A stretch of 26,144 nucleotides of DNA from a virus. Shown here piece after piece: positions 7,408-14,790 of the stretch. Within the stretch, counting starts at the first letter, position 1; each line of letters starts with the position of its first letter. Location: IMG/VR virus record IMGVR_UViG_3300031741_000018, positions 1 to 26,144 of that record. One strand, written 5' to 3'. Made by a program: the position numbers and the translations under genes. The notes under the pieces are model-generated. The model saw nothing but the letters and a program-made list of their open reading frames with translations, made no database searches and was not told where the DNA came from.

Positions 7408-8306
7408 CAAAGTCTTATGACTTCGGACTATCACTTGCCTTATAGGCTTCCTTTGTTTAGTCTCTGCGGGTAGTGTGGAATGCTATCATCTGTTCTATTG
7501 CCGCTACCTTTTTAGGTATCAAAGCATACTTCCTGAGTTGCTTTAAGAATCTCAGGGCCTTAGTCCTTGAGTTCCTACCTAGTGATAACTGCCAGAACCT
7601 ACATCCATCCTTACGGGTCCCTATCGACCCTCCGTGGATACGGTGTAGATGATTCAAGATAAATGCATCGTAGTCTGCTGAACCAACGAACAGCTTTAGC
7701 TCATTAGTTATAGCCGTACTACCATTACTGTAAGTTCTCTTCCTACCAATACGTACCCTATAGTGACCGTCACCATCAAAGTATCCCGCCATCCAAGCCC
7801 ATGCTAAGTGCTTAGGCTCCTTTCTCCATCGGGAGTTCAGACGAGAGCATCTTATATACTCAGTGAGATCATCCTTAGATGCTACACTCCACCCCTTCAG
7901 CTCACTTAAGAGCCAGAGGATATTATCAGAGTGGGTTGCTTTGATCCTCAGGTGCTTCCCGATTCTCCCTAGGAGAATATGAGATTCCTTATTATTCAAA
8001 GTCCATCTGTCAGCATATACAGTCCCTAGTCTATAGGCTTTGCAAAGCTGGTGCAGTATAGTTGTATCAGTCTGGCATATAGCCATCTGCAAGTAGCTAC
8101 TGTATCTCCCGTTAGAGTTCTTCTTGAAGTGTATTCCGATATATCCATCGGAATCAAGGAGACCAGCAGTATACTTATTCAGTTGTTCAGAGTGCTTACG
8201 AAGTGTATCTATCTTCTTGCTTAGCATTTCTTCTCCTCATAGTGAGTGAATGACTTTCCCTCGGATTTTACCCCGTTATTTAAAAGGAATTAAGAGACCT
8301 TATATA
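7408..8306 (-). ncRNA. Group I intron 2 of the capsid gene, with endonuclease ORF
   Basis: An 899-nt intron between exon 2 and exon 3. At the 5' site gagat ends in U and pairs with gtctc just inside the intron, giving the conserved U-G pair in P1. The intron ends in G before caaaggcc. Core elements in order are P3 5' strand ttccttt, aacggggtaa (P4/P5), a cactcactatgagg hairpin (P6), the ORF, acccgcagagacta (P4 3' and P7 5'), aaaggaa (P3 3'), a gcct-ata-aggc hairpin (P8), gatagtcc (P7 3') and an aagtc-ataa-gactt hairpin (P9). gagacta with gatagtcc is the classic group I P7 signature. Confidence 0.88.
7457..8227 (-). CDS. Intron-encoded LAGLIDADG homing endonuclease
   Basis: A 256-residue monomeric homing endonuclease with two LAGLIDADG motifs, TAGLLDSDGYI (residues 20-30) and MAGYFDGDGHY (146-156), each with the acidic residues needed for metal binding. 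It would cut intronless capsid alleles and spread the intron. The SD gaggag lies five bases before ATG 8227, inside the intron next to the P6 hairpin. The last residues (HTTRRD) and stop are written in the intron core: acccgcagagactaa is both coding and the P4/P7 strand. So the ORF end is constrained by RNA folding. It is on the same strand as the capsid gene and looks intact. Confidence 0.93.
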   Translation of the reverse strand: MLSKKIDTLRKHSEQLNKYTAGLLDSDGYIGIHFKKNSNGRYSSYLQMAICQTDTTILHQLCKAYRLGTVYADRWTLNNKESHILLGRIGKHLRIKATHSDNILWLLSELKGWSVASKDDLTEYIRCSRLNSRWRKEPKHLAWAWMAGYFDGDGHYRVRIGRKRTYSNGSTAITNELKLFVGSADYDAFILNHLHRIHGGSIGTRKDGCRFWQLSLGRNSRTKALRFLKQLRKYALIPKKVAAIEQMIAFHTTRRD

Positions 8307-8363
8307 ATCTCGCCTTCATAATCGGTGTTCATTACATCATGATAAAACGTGTTTTCATAGAAG
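8307..8363 (-). CDS. Major capsid protein, exon 2 (57-nt micro-exon)
   Basis: Only 57 nt, encoding most of FYENTFYHDVMNTDYEGEI, which fills exactly the gap between the N-terminal exon and KGQGAKVHIRKT. The following base pattern gagat|t fits a 5' splice site. The 3' boundary of intron 1, gtgatg|cttc, has the required terminal G. The reading frame is kept across both junctions (57 = 3 x 19). Confidence 0.85.
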
Positions 8364-8501
8364 CATCACGGACTATCGCATAGCTTGTAGCTTCCTCTCG
8401 CTTAGTCTCTGCGGGTGGCGAGCACCTCATAGTGAGTGCGTTACCTTCCCTCGGATATTACCCCGTTATTCAGAGAGGATTTTATTAGGAACTTCTAGTT
8501 C
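8364..8501 (-). ncRNA. Group I intron 1 of the capsid gene (~138 nt, no ORF)
   Basis: The same core as intron 2 in miniature. P1 is ttaggaa with ttcctaa. The exon start cttct can pair with agaag (P10). P3 is tcctctc with gagagga. Then come aacggggtaa (P4/P5), a gcac-tca-cta-tga-ggtgc hairpin (P6), acccgcagagacta (P4 3' and P7 5'), an agct-aca-agct hairpin (P8) and gatagtcc (P7 3'). The splice position is the least certain part. Frame continuity favours aggaa|gaac, but that puts A, not U, at the 5' site; aggaagaa|ctag is the other in-frame choice. Confidence 0.8.
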
Positions 8502-8629
8502 TTCCTAAGGACCTTCTTGCTGTAGAGTTCCGGTACGTACTTAGTACTATCATAGTAAGAACTCTTAATAGTACCGGAAGTCGTGGCGGTATTGTCATAT
8601 GCTGTATTTGTACTTGGACGAAGTGCCAT
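8502..8629 (-). CDS. Major capsid protein, exon 1 (N-terminus)
   Basis: Starts at ATG 8629 with a weak SD-like aggtaatt upstream, 12 bases after the scaffold stop. It encodes MALRPSTNTAYDNTATTSGT then IKSSYYDSTKYVPELYSKKV and LR(N), the standard beginning of this coat family. Read without splicing it would stop after 44 residues at a TAG in intron 1, so the unspliced ORF is a dead end. Confidence 0.87.
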
Positions 8630-8641
8630 AATAATTACCTA

Positions 8642-9610
8642 TTATTGTATGCCTCCCTCAACCATAGCTGCGGCATCTATACGGGCCTCTATCTCGAGTG
8701 CTTCCGTATGTCTACCTTTATATCTACCACGGTTCAGGTCATCATAAAATTTATCAATGAATGCCCGTGAGATCACGTCGATCTTTCCGGGCTGCTTAGC
8801 TTGGGTAGCTCCTGCACCATCACCGACAGGAGTGACCTTACTGGCCAGCTTGTCTTTAAGTACAGGCTTGTTCGTTATGAACTCGCTCATGTACCTGATG
8901 ATCTGTGCAGCGTTACCCTGAGTCTCTGCAGCAGTGAAGTAGGTCTTACGAGGTGTCCCATCTACGTCTGGTCCACTTAGAAATGTAGCGAACTCTGGAT
9001 CGTAATTGATCTTCTCCCAATCAGGAACAGCCTTAGCAACACGGGATATGAAGATGTTATATGCTTGTTGTCTATTATCCGCGGCTCGGTTATTACTATC
9101 AGCCTCACGGGCAGCTCTCTCCCTCTCCAGTTGTTCCTGGAGTGGCTTAGTAGCTGCCTCTGTGGCCTTAGCAGTCACCTTACGCATGGCATTAATAGTC
9201 GCCTCACCTAGTGCATCTGTATCCTCAGCAGTGAAGACACCATCTAAGGGGTCTACTGCGGGTTGTGCTGTTCTCAAACTAGCCACTTGAGTATGGAGAT
9301 CCCGAATAGTTGTAAGCGCGTCCGTCAACTCCCTCTTGGCTCGGTAAAGTTTCTCATCTCTACTCGACCGGAGGTTAGTGAAACGTAGCTTCCAATCCTC
9401 AGTATCTTTCTCAGGCTCAACCTTATCGTCCGGTGCAGAATCAGTAGGTGAGGTGACCGCCTCGTCCACCTGATCGTGTGCTTCCTCTGCTATAGGTTGT
9501 TCCTCGGTGGCTCCCTCAGGCTTGGTCTCGCCTTCCGGAGGTGCACCCATCATCAGTTTCTCTAGTTCCTCTTCCTGCATCTTCAATGACTCAATTGTAT
9601 CTTGTATCAT
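8642..9610 (-). CDS. Capsid scaffolding protein
   Basis: A 322-residue, highly charged, mostly helical protein between portal and coat. Residues 20-75 are acidic and low-complexity (Glu/Asp/Pro/Thr). Residues 75-190 form a long coiled coil (WKLRFTNLRSSRDEKLYRAK onward). The C-terminal third holds YNIFISRVAKAVPDWEKINY and a short Arg-rich end, FYDDLNRGRYKGRHTEAL, suited to binding the coat shell. Scaffold proteins guide coat assembly and then leave the procapsid. The SD aaaggat precedes ATG 9610. The assignment comes from composition and position, as scaffold sequences diverge quickly. Confidence 0.8.
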   Translation of the reverse strand: MIQDTIESLKMQEEELEKLMMGAPPEGETKPEGATEEQPIAEEAHDQVDEAVTSPTDSAPDDKVEPEKDTEDWKLRFTNLRSSRDEKLYRAKRELTDALTTIRDLHTQVASLRTAQPAVDPLDGVFTAEDTDALGEATINAMRKVTAKATEAATKPLQEQLERERAAREADSNNRAADNRQQAYNIFISRVAKAVPDWEKINYDPEFATFLSGPDVDGTPRKTYFTAAETQGNAAQIIRYMSEFITNKPVLKDKLASKVTPVGDGAGATQAKQPGKIDVISRAFIDKFYDDLNRGRYKGRHTEALEIEARIDAAAMVEGGIQ

Positions 9611-9630
9611 GTTATCCTTTCGGTATAAGG

Positions 9631-9645
9631 GTGTCTACGGAGACA
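9631..9645. repeat. Dispersed palindrome copy with one mismatch
   Basis: gtgtctacggagaca lies just after the stop of the 64-aa gene and before the scaffold gene; a replaces c at the centre. Confidence 0.8.
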
Positions 9646-9646
9646 G

Positions 9647-9841
9647 TTATACCTTTAGTTTAGTTAGTAAGCTATCGGCTAAGAAGGAGATTCCCTGGAG
9701 GAATGCTAAGTTAGCCGTGCTAGTCTTCTTTAAATCCTCTACTATCTTAAGATCTTGCTCCTCAAGGAGTCTGATTAGAGTGTCCTTGTCTCCACCTCTC
9801 AGGCGTTTAAGATCCTCTCTACTTAAGTTCAATCTATACAT
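9647..9841 (-). CDS. Small helical protein between portal and scaffold
   Basis: A 64-residue, charged, helical protein (MYRLNLSREDLKRLRGGDKD then a Leu-rich helix ending LLTKLKV) of unknown function. I prefer ATG 9841, since ggag in the dispersed palindrome lies seven bases upstream and can act as its SD. An ATG at 9859, which would translate the palindrome as MSPET, has ggag directly abutting it. Its place between portal and scaffold suggests a head-assembly role, with no further support. Confidence 0.65.
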   Translation of the reverse strand: MYRLNLSREDLKRLRGGDKDTLIRLLEEQDLKIVEDLKKTSTANLAFLQGISFLADSLLTKLKV

Positions 9842-9843
9842 TA

Positions 9844-9858
9844 GTGTCTCCGGAGACA
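9844..9858. repeat. Dispersed palindrome copy that supplies a ribosome-binding site
   Basis: gtgtctccggagaca sits exactly upstream of ATG 9841; its ggag half is the only good SD for that gene. If the palindrome folds in mRNA, the SD would be in the stem. Confidence 0.85.
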
Positions 9859-9867
9859 TCTCCGTTA

Positions 9868-12102
9868 TTAAACGTTATTAGCACGGTCTCCAGTTTGGAG
9901 ACTCAGTGCAATGGCTTGATTGGCTCGGTGCTCATCACTCTGGATCTTCTTCTCAGTTTCAGCTAACTTGCCGGTAGCCTTCATGGCCTCCGTCTCCTTA
10001 ACCTGCTCTAGCTCCATAGACTTTAACTCAACATCGGCTTGATCCTTCATCTTCTTCCTCTTGAGATCTGCGACTGCAATCTGGTCCCGCTGCTCGGCGA
10101 TCTTAAGGATTGTCTCGTTCTGGATCCTAGCTGCCTCTACATTATCACTCGGTGCTCTCTCTTGTTGTGTCTTAGCCTTCTCTCGTGCCTTCAGCTCTTG
10201 ACGATTAGGCACTATGTTCTCACCTAACCCTAAGTCATCCGCCATCACCCTTAATATCTCTGCCCTACCTTCTGCACCCATGATCTCTTGATCGACAGGA
10301 TTTGCTGTAACCTGGAGGAACTCATTGCGCCTCATCTGCTGTGCACCAGCCATCGTGAGACTTGCAGAGCCCCTCGCTATGACGTTGATGTCTCCGGTGA
10401 ACTGGTGATCTCCTTTCAACATCGTGGTGTAGAACTCCATCTCTACCCTCGGTATGATGATGCCCTCATCGAGGTGCCTGATAGCATCCTTGATGCCCTT
10501 ACTGGCTGACTCCAGGAGCATGGACAACCCAGACGCGGTCTGAGCTGCACCTGCCGTCTTCTCATTACCATAGGCATACCTCGGTATCATAGTCACATCA
10601 TCCGCTTTTACCTCAAACTCCTTATACACCGTTAGTAATTCTTGTGCATTACTGGGTATTGAGAAGAAGGAGACGGCTCTCTGCGAGTTGCCATAAGGAT
10701 CACTCTTAGTCTGTATGATATCACGGGGTACAAGCTGCTGTACCTCTTGTCCGTCAGCTAGTCTCTCAACTACGACCTCCATAATAGGACCTGAGGATAG
10801 ACCCATATTATTACTTAGTGCTCTTGCGCATGCATTACACATCTTCTGTATGTCCCGCATGAGGAATGGTGGTGCCGTACCCCAGATGGAGCCTGGCCTC
10901 TTCTGGTAACTTGCCGAATAGTATGGTCTACGCCCAAGCGGATCATCATTAAGTACACACTTGATGACCTCTGTCCCGATTAGGATAGCCTCTATATCTA
11001 CCTCGTCTTCCTCACCTAATCCTAGGAGTGCAGGATCCTCCAATCCCCACTCATTGAGCATCTTGGCTGGGGCTGTCCCGAAGAAGTGGAGCCCATGGAA
11101 TACATTCTCATTAGCACGGTGTGTATCCTCCCTCAGCTCCTCTCTAGCCTTCTCATCCTCTATGTTCGTATCCATCCCAGCAGGGTAACCCTTACCCTCA
11201 TCCCGTTCGAGTACCTTCTTCAACGCTTCCTCTTTGTACTTTGGTGTACCTAAGAGAGATGCCACCTCCTTCCTACTCATACGTAGGTGCTCCAGGAAGT
11301 TACCATCATTAACTGTGGTGGCCTCCGGAGAGGGGTAGATGTCAAGAGACGAGATGCTCTTATTCATCAGTACATAATCCTCTGCTGCTACGACTTCCCC
11401 TTTGACCCACTTAAGCCTCTTACGCTTAGTGATTATGGGCCCCTTCATGAATGCTGTTGGGAATATACAGAAGTGGTCTATAGTATCACTAAGTGCCCTC
11501 TCCCATTTCCCCTCTTTCATCTGGTCCTTAATCTGGTTCTCAATGATATCAAATGCGAACTTAGCTTCCTTGTTAATCTCCTCAGTTATAGCGGCGTATA
11601 AGTCCCTCTTCGTCTCATTAATCTCCTTGATAGTCTCGGCGATAGGCTTACGTTCCTTATCCCTTACCATCTCACTGAACTCTTTAGTCACCTGCTTCTC
11701 AATGCCCTTCTGTACCTTAAGGGGCAGGTCAACTACCGGAGTTACCTCGATACTATAGGCATCCTCTTTACTAGCTAATAGGATATCCTTAATCCAGGAG
11801 ATAGCTGCCCGTACCTTAGTGCTAGTGAGGTTCATGAAGATAGCTGAGCCACCCTCCTCCCTGATCTTCTGTATATCTTCCGGGTCGTACTGACCGTTAT
11901 AGGCTCTTAGGCTATCCAGCATCAGCTTGTTCACACCACCCGATTCCCTTGCGTCCCTGTTCTCCTGGAACGCATGGACTATGTGATTACGTAAGGAGTC
12001 TATACCTGGCTCATCAGCAGCTATTACGGCACTATCAAGTCCCCTCACGTGTTCAGCAACCATATCATCTATAGAGACTACCTTGACACCTATGCCTTCC
12101 AT
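9868..12102 (-). CDS. Portal protein
   Basis: A 744-residue portal subunit; twelve copies form the ring at one capsid vertex that serves as DNA channel and motor dock. The N-terminal 300 residues are helical with RAAISWIKDILLASKEDAYS (about 97-116). The core has RRPYYSASYQKRPGSIWGTA (about 393-412), where portals of this type carry a conserved PYY or P-x-G-S-x-x-G motif. GNEKTAGAAQTASGLSMLLE then SASKGIKDAI (about 555-585) is the clip/stem-wing region. The last 100 residues are a charged coiled coil, a feature of long podoviral portals. It follows the terminase genes directly. Its start overlaps the stop of the 26-aa ORF (taatg). Confidence 0.92.
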   Translation of the reverse strand: MEGIGVKVVSIDDMVAEHVRGLDSAVIAADEPGIDSLRNHIVHAFQENRDARESGGVNKLMLDSLRAYNGQYDPEDIQKIREEGGSAIFMNLTSTKVRAAISWIKDILLASKEDAYSIEVTPVVDLPLKVQKGIEKQVTKEFSEMVRDKERKPIAETIKEINETKRDLYAAITEEINKEAKFAFDIIENQIKDQMKEGKWERALSDTIDHFCIFPTAFMKGPIITKRKRLKWVKGEVVAAEDYVLMNKSISSLDIYPSPEATTVNDGNFLEHLRMSRKEVASLLGTPKYKEEALKKVLERDEGKGYPAGMDTNIEDEKAREELREDTHRANENVFHGLHFFGTAPAKMLNEWGLEDPALLGLGEEDEVDIEAILIGTEVIKCVLNDDPLGRRPYYSASYQKRPGSIWGTAPPFLMRDIQKMCNACARALSNNMGLSSGPIMEVVVERLADGQEVQQLVPRDIIQTKSDPYGNSQRAVSFFSIPSNAQELLTVYKEFEVKADDVTMIPRYAYGNEKTAGAAQTASGLSMLLESASKGIKDAIRHLDEGIIIPRVEMEFYTTMLKGDHQFTGDINVIARGSASLTMAGAQQMRRNEFLQVTANPVDQEIMGAEGRAEILRVMADDLGLGENIVPNRQELKAREKAKTQQERAPSDNVEAARIQNETILKIAEQRDQIAVADLKRKKMKDQADVELKSMELEQVKETEAMKATGKLAETEKKIQSDEHRANQAIALSLQTGDRANNV

Positions 12103-12182
12103 TAACAGACCTCCCAGTCTTCAGCAAGAGCATCACTGCTACTCTTCAACTCTCTAATCGCTTCTCCAAATGTTATACTCAT
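12102..12182 (-). CDS. 26-aa leader ORF before the portal gene
   Basis: MSITFGEAIRELKSSSDALA then EDWEVC, with SD aggag seven bases upstream of ATG 12182. The stop overlaps the portal start as taatg, a classic coupling arrangement. FGEAIxxLK followed about ten residues later by W resembles the start of DUF2829 (Tad2-like anti-Thoeris) proteins, but the frame ends there. It may be a truncated relic kept as a translational leader, or a chance likeness. Confidence 0.55.
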   Translation of the reverse strand: MSITFGEAIRELKSSSDALAEDWEVC

Positions 12183-12216
12183 CCGTCTCTCCTACGTCCT
12201 GTGGCAGAGACGGATG
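12180..12216 (-). promoter_or_regulatory. Hairpin covering the leader ORF start
   Basis: catccgtctc (12180-12189) and gagacggatg (12207-12216) are perfect 10-bp reverse complements. In the minus-strand mRNA the 3' arm contains the ATG of the 26-aa ORF, and its SD lies at the loop edge. This could set portal translation relative to terminase. Confidence 0.6.
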
Positions 12217-12252
12217 AACTCGTCCGGCAAGCCATTATTTATATACAAAGTG

Positions 12253-13659
12253 CTATAACCACCCACGTTTCCTTACCACTCTCGCCTTAGCACTACGTCT
12301 AGTCATACTCAGTGTGCTATCAAAGAAGGTGAAGCCTAGAGCATCTGCATGATCTGGGCTGGATATCTTCTTACCACTAGCATCTACTAACTTCTTCTTG
12401 CTAGTTAATTGCTCGGCCATCTTGCCCGAGTAGCCCCATGTCATTGTCCCTAGCTCCTGCTTGAGCTCATGGTGGTCTGGGATGGAACCTTCCTCAAGCC
12501 AAGCCCTCATCTCTCCCCACAACTGTGTTCTAACATTTGCATATTGACGAGGATCAGTAGATGGGAAGCCTGATCGGACATCGGTGACTGGTATACCCAA
12601 TTGCCTTGCACGGTCAGCGATAGGTCCGCCCATCCCGTCAGCATCCATAAAGATAGCTGAGGCCGAGGTGCTGAAGTAGATATCTTTTAACTTCGATACG
12701 ATCTGCATAGTATCCTCAGTCTTCAATTCATACTGATCTATAACCTTGAAGCCCTGTCGGACACAGAAGACTGTAGCATCACCAGATTTAGAACGGGCCA
12801 CATCGACTCCTATGATTATAGGAAATCGTATGTACTGTGATTGGTGCACGACCCGTTGGGCTGCCTCTTCGACGAGGACCATCGGGATGTATGTAGTGCC
12901 ATCAGCTCTGGGGAACTCCCCATCTACCATGACTCTCCATTCATCACTATCCTCTCCATAAAGCTCCCTGATCTCGTCTATGAACTTCTGGCTAGTCTGG
13001 GCCGACTTATGTGCAGTGAAGGTCCTAAGCTCCCATCCTTCAGGCTTCTTAGTAAAGAGGTCGGTGTAGAAGGGTTCGCTACCCCTCTCTGGGTTAGATA
13101 CTATAATTACATATCCGCCCTCATGGGCAGTACCTAAGGATCCTAGTGCATTACTGTAGGTATTATCCGGTATGCCAGACCCCTCATCAAAGAGGTAGAC
13201 CTGGGTATGTGAATGGACACCTGATTGTCTCTCCCGCTTAGTACTCTTAGCGGATACGCATACTGCCATATTTGTCTCATCGTCCTTCAGTACTAAGTTA
13301 TCATACTTGATAGCTATCTTATCAGCTACATCCCTCACCATCCGTTTATGGTGTTGGTTGATCTCCCTCATGTATACATCAATTAATTGATCATAACTAG
13401 GTGAGAGTATACGTATATTCACATCCGGATGACAGAAAATAAACCAGAGGGTTAGTCCAGCCAGTAAGAAAGTCTTCCCAGTTCCCTTACTGGATTTAAT
13501 GCATATACGGCACCCAGGCTTGACGAGTGTGATGAACTCCTCTTGTTGCTCATCCAGCTCTACCTTAAGGATATCTGTGAAGAATTCCTTAGGACGTGAG
13601 TGGTAATATAGTTGGGCATCTATTAACGCTTGTTGCTTCTTACTTACCTTCCTGCTCAT
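12253..13659 (-). CDS. terL: Terminase large subunit
   Basis: A 468-residue DNA-packaging motor with an N-terminal ATPase and C-terminal nuclease. Walker A is KSSKGTGKT (residues 55-63). Walker B with catalytic Glu is VYLFDEG (154-160). The RNase H-like nuclease acidic residues appear as GVDVARSKSGD (Asp286, Asp294), FMDADGMGG (Asp339, Asp341) and SPDHADALGF (Asp436, Asp439). The length is usual for phage large terminases. It overlaps the 3' end of the small-subunit gene by 20 bases, which implies coupled translation. All key residues are present. Confidence 0.96.
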   Translation of the reverse strand: MSRKVSKKQQALIDAQLYYHSRPKEFFTDILKVELDEQQEEFITLVKPGCRICIKSSKGTGKTFLLAGLTLWFIFCHPDVNIRILSPSYDQLIDVYMREINQHHKRMVRDVADKIAIKYDNLVLKDDETNMAVCVSAKSTKRERQSGVHSHTQVYLFDEGSGIPDNTYSNALGSLGTAHEGGYVIIVSNPERGSEPFYTDLFTKKPEGWELRTFTAHKSAQTSQKFIDEIRELYGEDSDEWRVMVDGEFPRADGTTYIPMVLVEEAAQRVVHQSQYIRFPIIIGVDVARSKSGDATVFCVRQGFKVIDQYELKTEDTMQIVSKLKDIYFSTSASAIFMDADGMGGPIADRARQLGIPVTDVRSGFPSTDPRQYANVRTQLWGEMRAWLEEGSIPDHHELKQELGTMTWGYSGKMAEQLTSKKKLVDASGKKISSPDHADALGFTFFDSTLSMTRRSAKARVVRKRGWL

Positions 13660-14389
13660 AGACCTCCCCCTTGGCCTTGGCCATTAAGATCTCAAGTCCA
13701 CTACGGGAGTCAGTCTCACTAGTCTCTATTCTATCAGTAAAGGCACCTATGGAGCGACCTAGCATCTCTATAGCCTTCAGGAGATTAGCACGTTGTCTAG
13801 GTTCATACGCTACCACCTCCTTAAGTTGTTCTATCTGGTTAACTAGCTCCATCTGTACCTGGGGCTTCTCTAGGTTATACTCCTTTATTCTCCTATCCTG
13901 CTCCTCCTTGATGATGGAACGGACTGGAGCTAAGTTCTGGAGGAACTGTCCTCGTATCCTGTAGACATACTCCTTGGTAGCCTTCCTTACACTCTTAGGT
14001 AGACCCATCGCGAGTCCGGACTCCGTGAGGGAGAACCTATTATCCCCAGTCTGTGCGTAGTAGTAGGCATACACTTCCGCCTGTGTCTCTACTGCTGCTA
14101 TGAAGTCACGTGTTAAGAACTTAGTTGGTGTCTTGCCTTGTTGTAACTTGAGGGCTGCAGTGTGTGTACCGGCTACGAGATCATTAGTCTCCCTGATGAT
14201 CTGCATGTTCTTGAGTGTTTTCTGGATGAGTCCGGAGATGATACGGGTGTCTCCGGAGACACTCTTCGCTATCACTGTGACGGGGGTACCTTCTGAGTAC
14301 TGTAAGAGTATCTGGTACTTCTGGGAATCAGTTAGCTCCTGTGTTACTGGTTGCTCCTCCGGTACCTTAAGTCTCTTAATGGTAGTCAT
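13640..14389 (-). CDS. terS: Terminase small subunit (by position and fold signs)
   Basis: A 249-residue protein directly upstream of and overlapping the large terminase. Residues 20-60 (SQKYQILLQYSEGTPVTVIA onward) look like a helix-turn-helix for recognising the packaging site. The middle is helical, and residues 150-215 are charged helices suited to oligomer formation. Small terminases bind pac/cos DNA and regulate the motor. The SD aggat lies six bases before ATG 14389. It is the first gene after the late promoter. A perfect palindrome copy falls inside the HTH-coding part (as VSGDT). Confidence 0.78.
   Translation of the reverse strand: MTTIKRLKVPEEQPVTQELTDSQKYQILLQYSEGTPVTVIAKSVSGDTRIISGLIQKTLKNMQIIRETNDLVAGTHTAALKLQQGKTPTKFLTRDFIAAVETQAEVYAYYYAQTGDNRFSLTESGLAMGLPKSVRKATKEYVYRIRGQFLQNLAPVRSIIKEEQDRRIKEYNLEKPQVQMELVNQIEQLKEVVAYEPRQRANLLKAIEMLGRSIGAFTDRIETSETDSRSGLEILMAKAKGEVYEQEGK
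14247..14262. repeat. Dispersed palindrome copy inside the small terminase
   Basis: gtgtctccggagacac, perfect over 16 bp, read as VSGDT in the protein. A further tccgga occurs at 14231-14236. Confidence 0.92.
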
Positions 14390-14498
14390 TTAATATCCTA
14401 TTAGTAATAATATCTTTATATATTCAGTATTCCTATGGTTAGAACCTAGTATTCCTTAGATATTTCTGGAATCCCTTCCGTCATGTTGTCCTATAGTA

Positions 14499-14527
14499 TA
14501 TATAGCACCTCAGTGACGTTTTGTCAA
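14499..14527 (-). promoter_or_regulatory. Late-module promoter, sigma70-like
   Basis: On the minus strand: perfect -35 TTGACA (14527-14522), 17-bp spacer, -10 TATATA (14504-14499). Transcription would start near 14492 and run through the terminase genes into the late block. It is the best promoter match in the window. Confidence 0.7.
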
Positions 14528-14704
14528 CCCCTCATTACTAATGTTTCTCGTATTCCTACTGATCCCCGGGGTTTACCTGCTAATATCAAGTGTTCAGGGC
14601 GTAAACTAGCCGTGTGTGGATTGGTTAGTTGGTACTGGAGGTATTCTATAGGATTATGCTCTAGGAGCCACGGGGGCTACCACCCGCTATCCGCGGTACC
14701 GTTC

Positions 14705-14747
14705 GCCTGTTTTAGGGGGGTGGGGCCCGAAAGGCCCGGGGGCAGGC
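14705..14747. other. GC-rich nested hairpin in the divergent region
   Basis: Outer gcctg/caggc (14705-14709, 14743-14747) encloses inner gggcc-cgaaa-ggccc (14723-14737) plus G- and C-runs. It lacks a T-tract on either side. It may separate the leftward promoter from the RNA region to the right, or belong to the structured RNA. Confidence 0.55.
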
Positions 14748-14790
14748 CCTTCGTCTCCCCATAACCCCAAGACCCTTCCATCCCTCCTGG

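Noticed and set aside
11287-11758. Plus-strand ORFs of 104 and 118 aa
   Set aside because: Antisense to the portal gene, which has strong family motifs and an unbroken frame.
14483-14764. Plus-strand 93-aa ORF
   Set aside because: It spans the late promoter and a GC-rich hairpin, lacks an SD and has no protein-like pattern.
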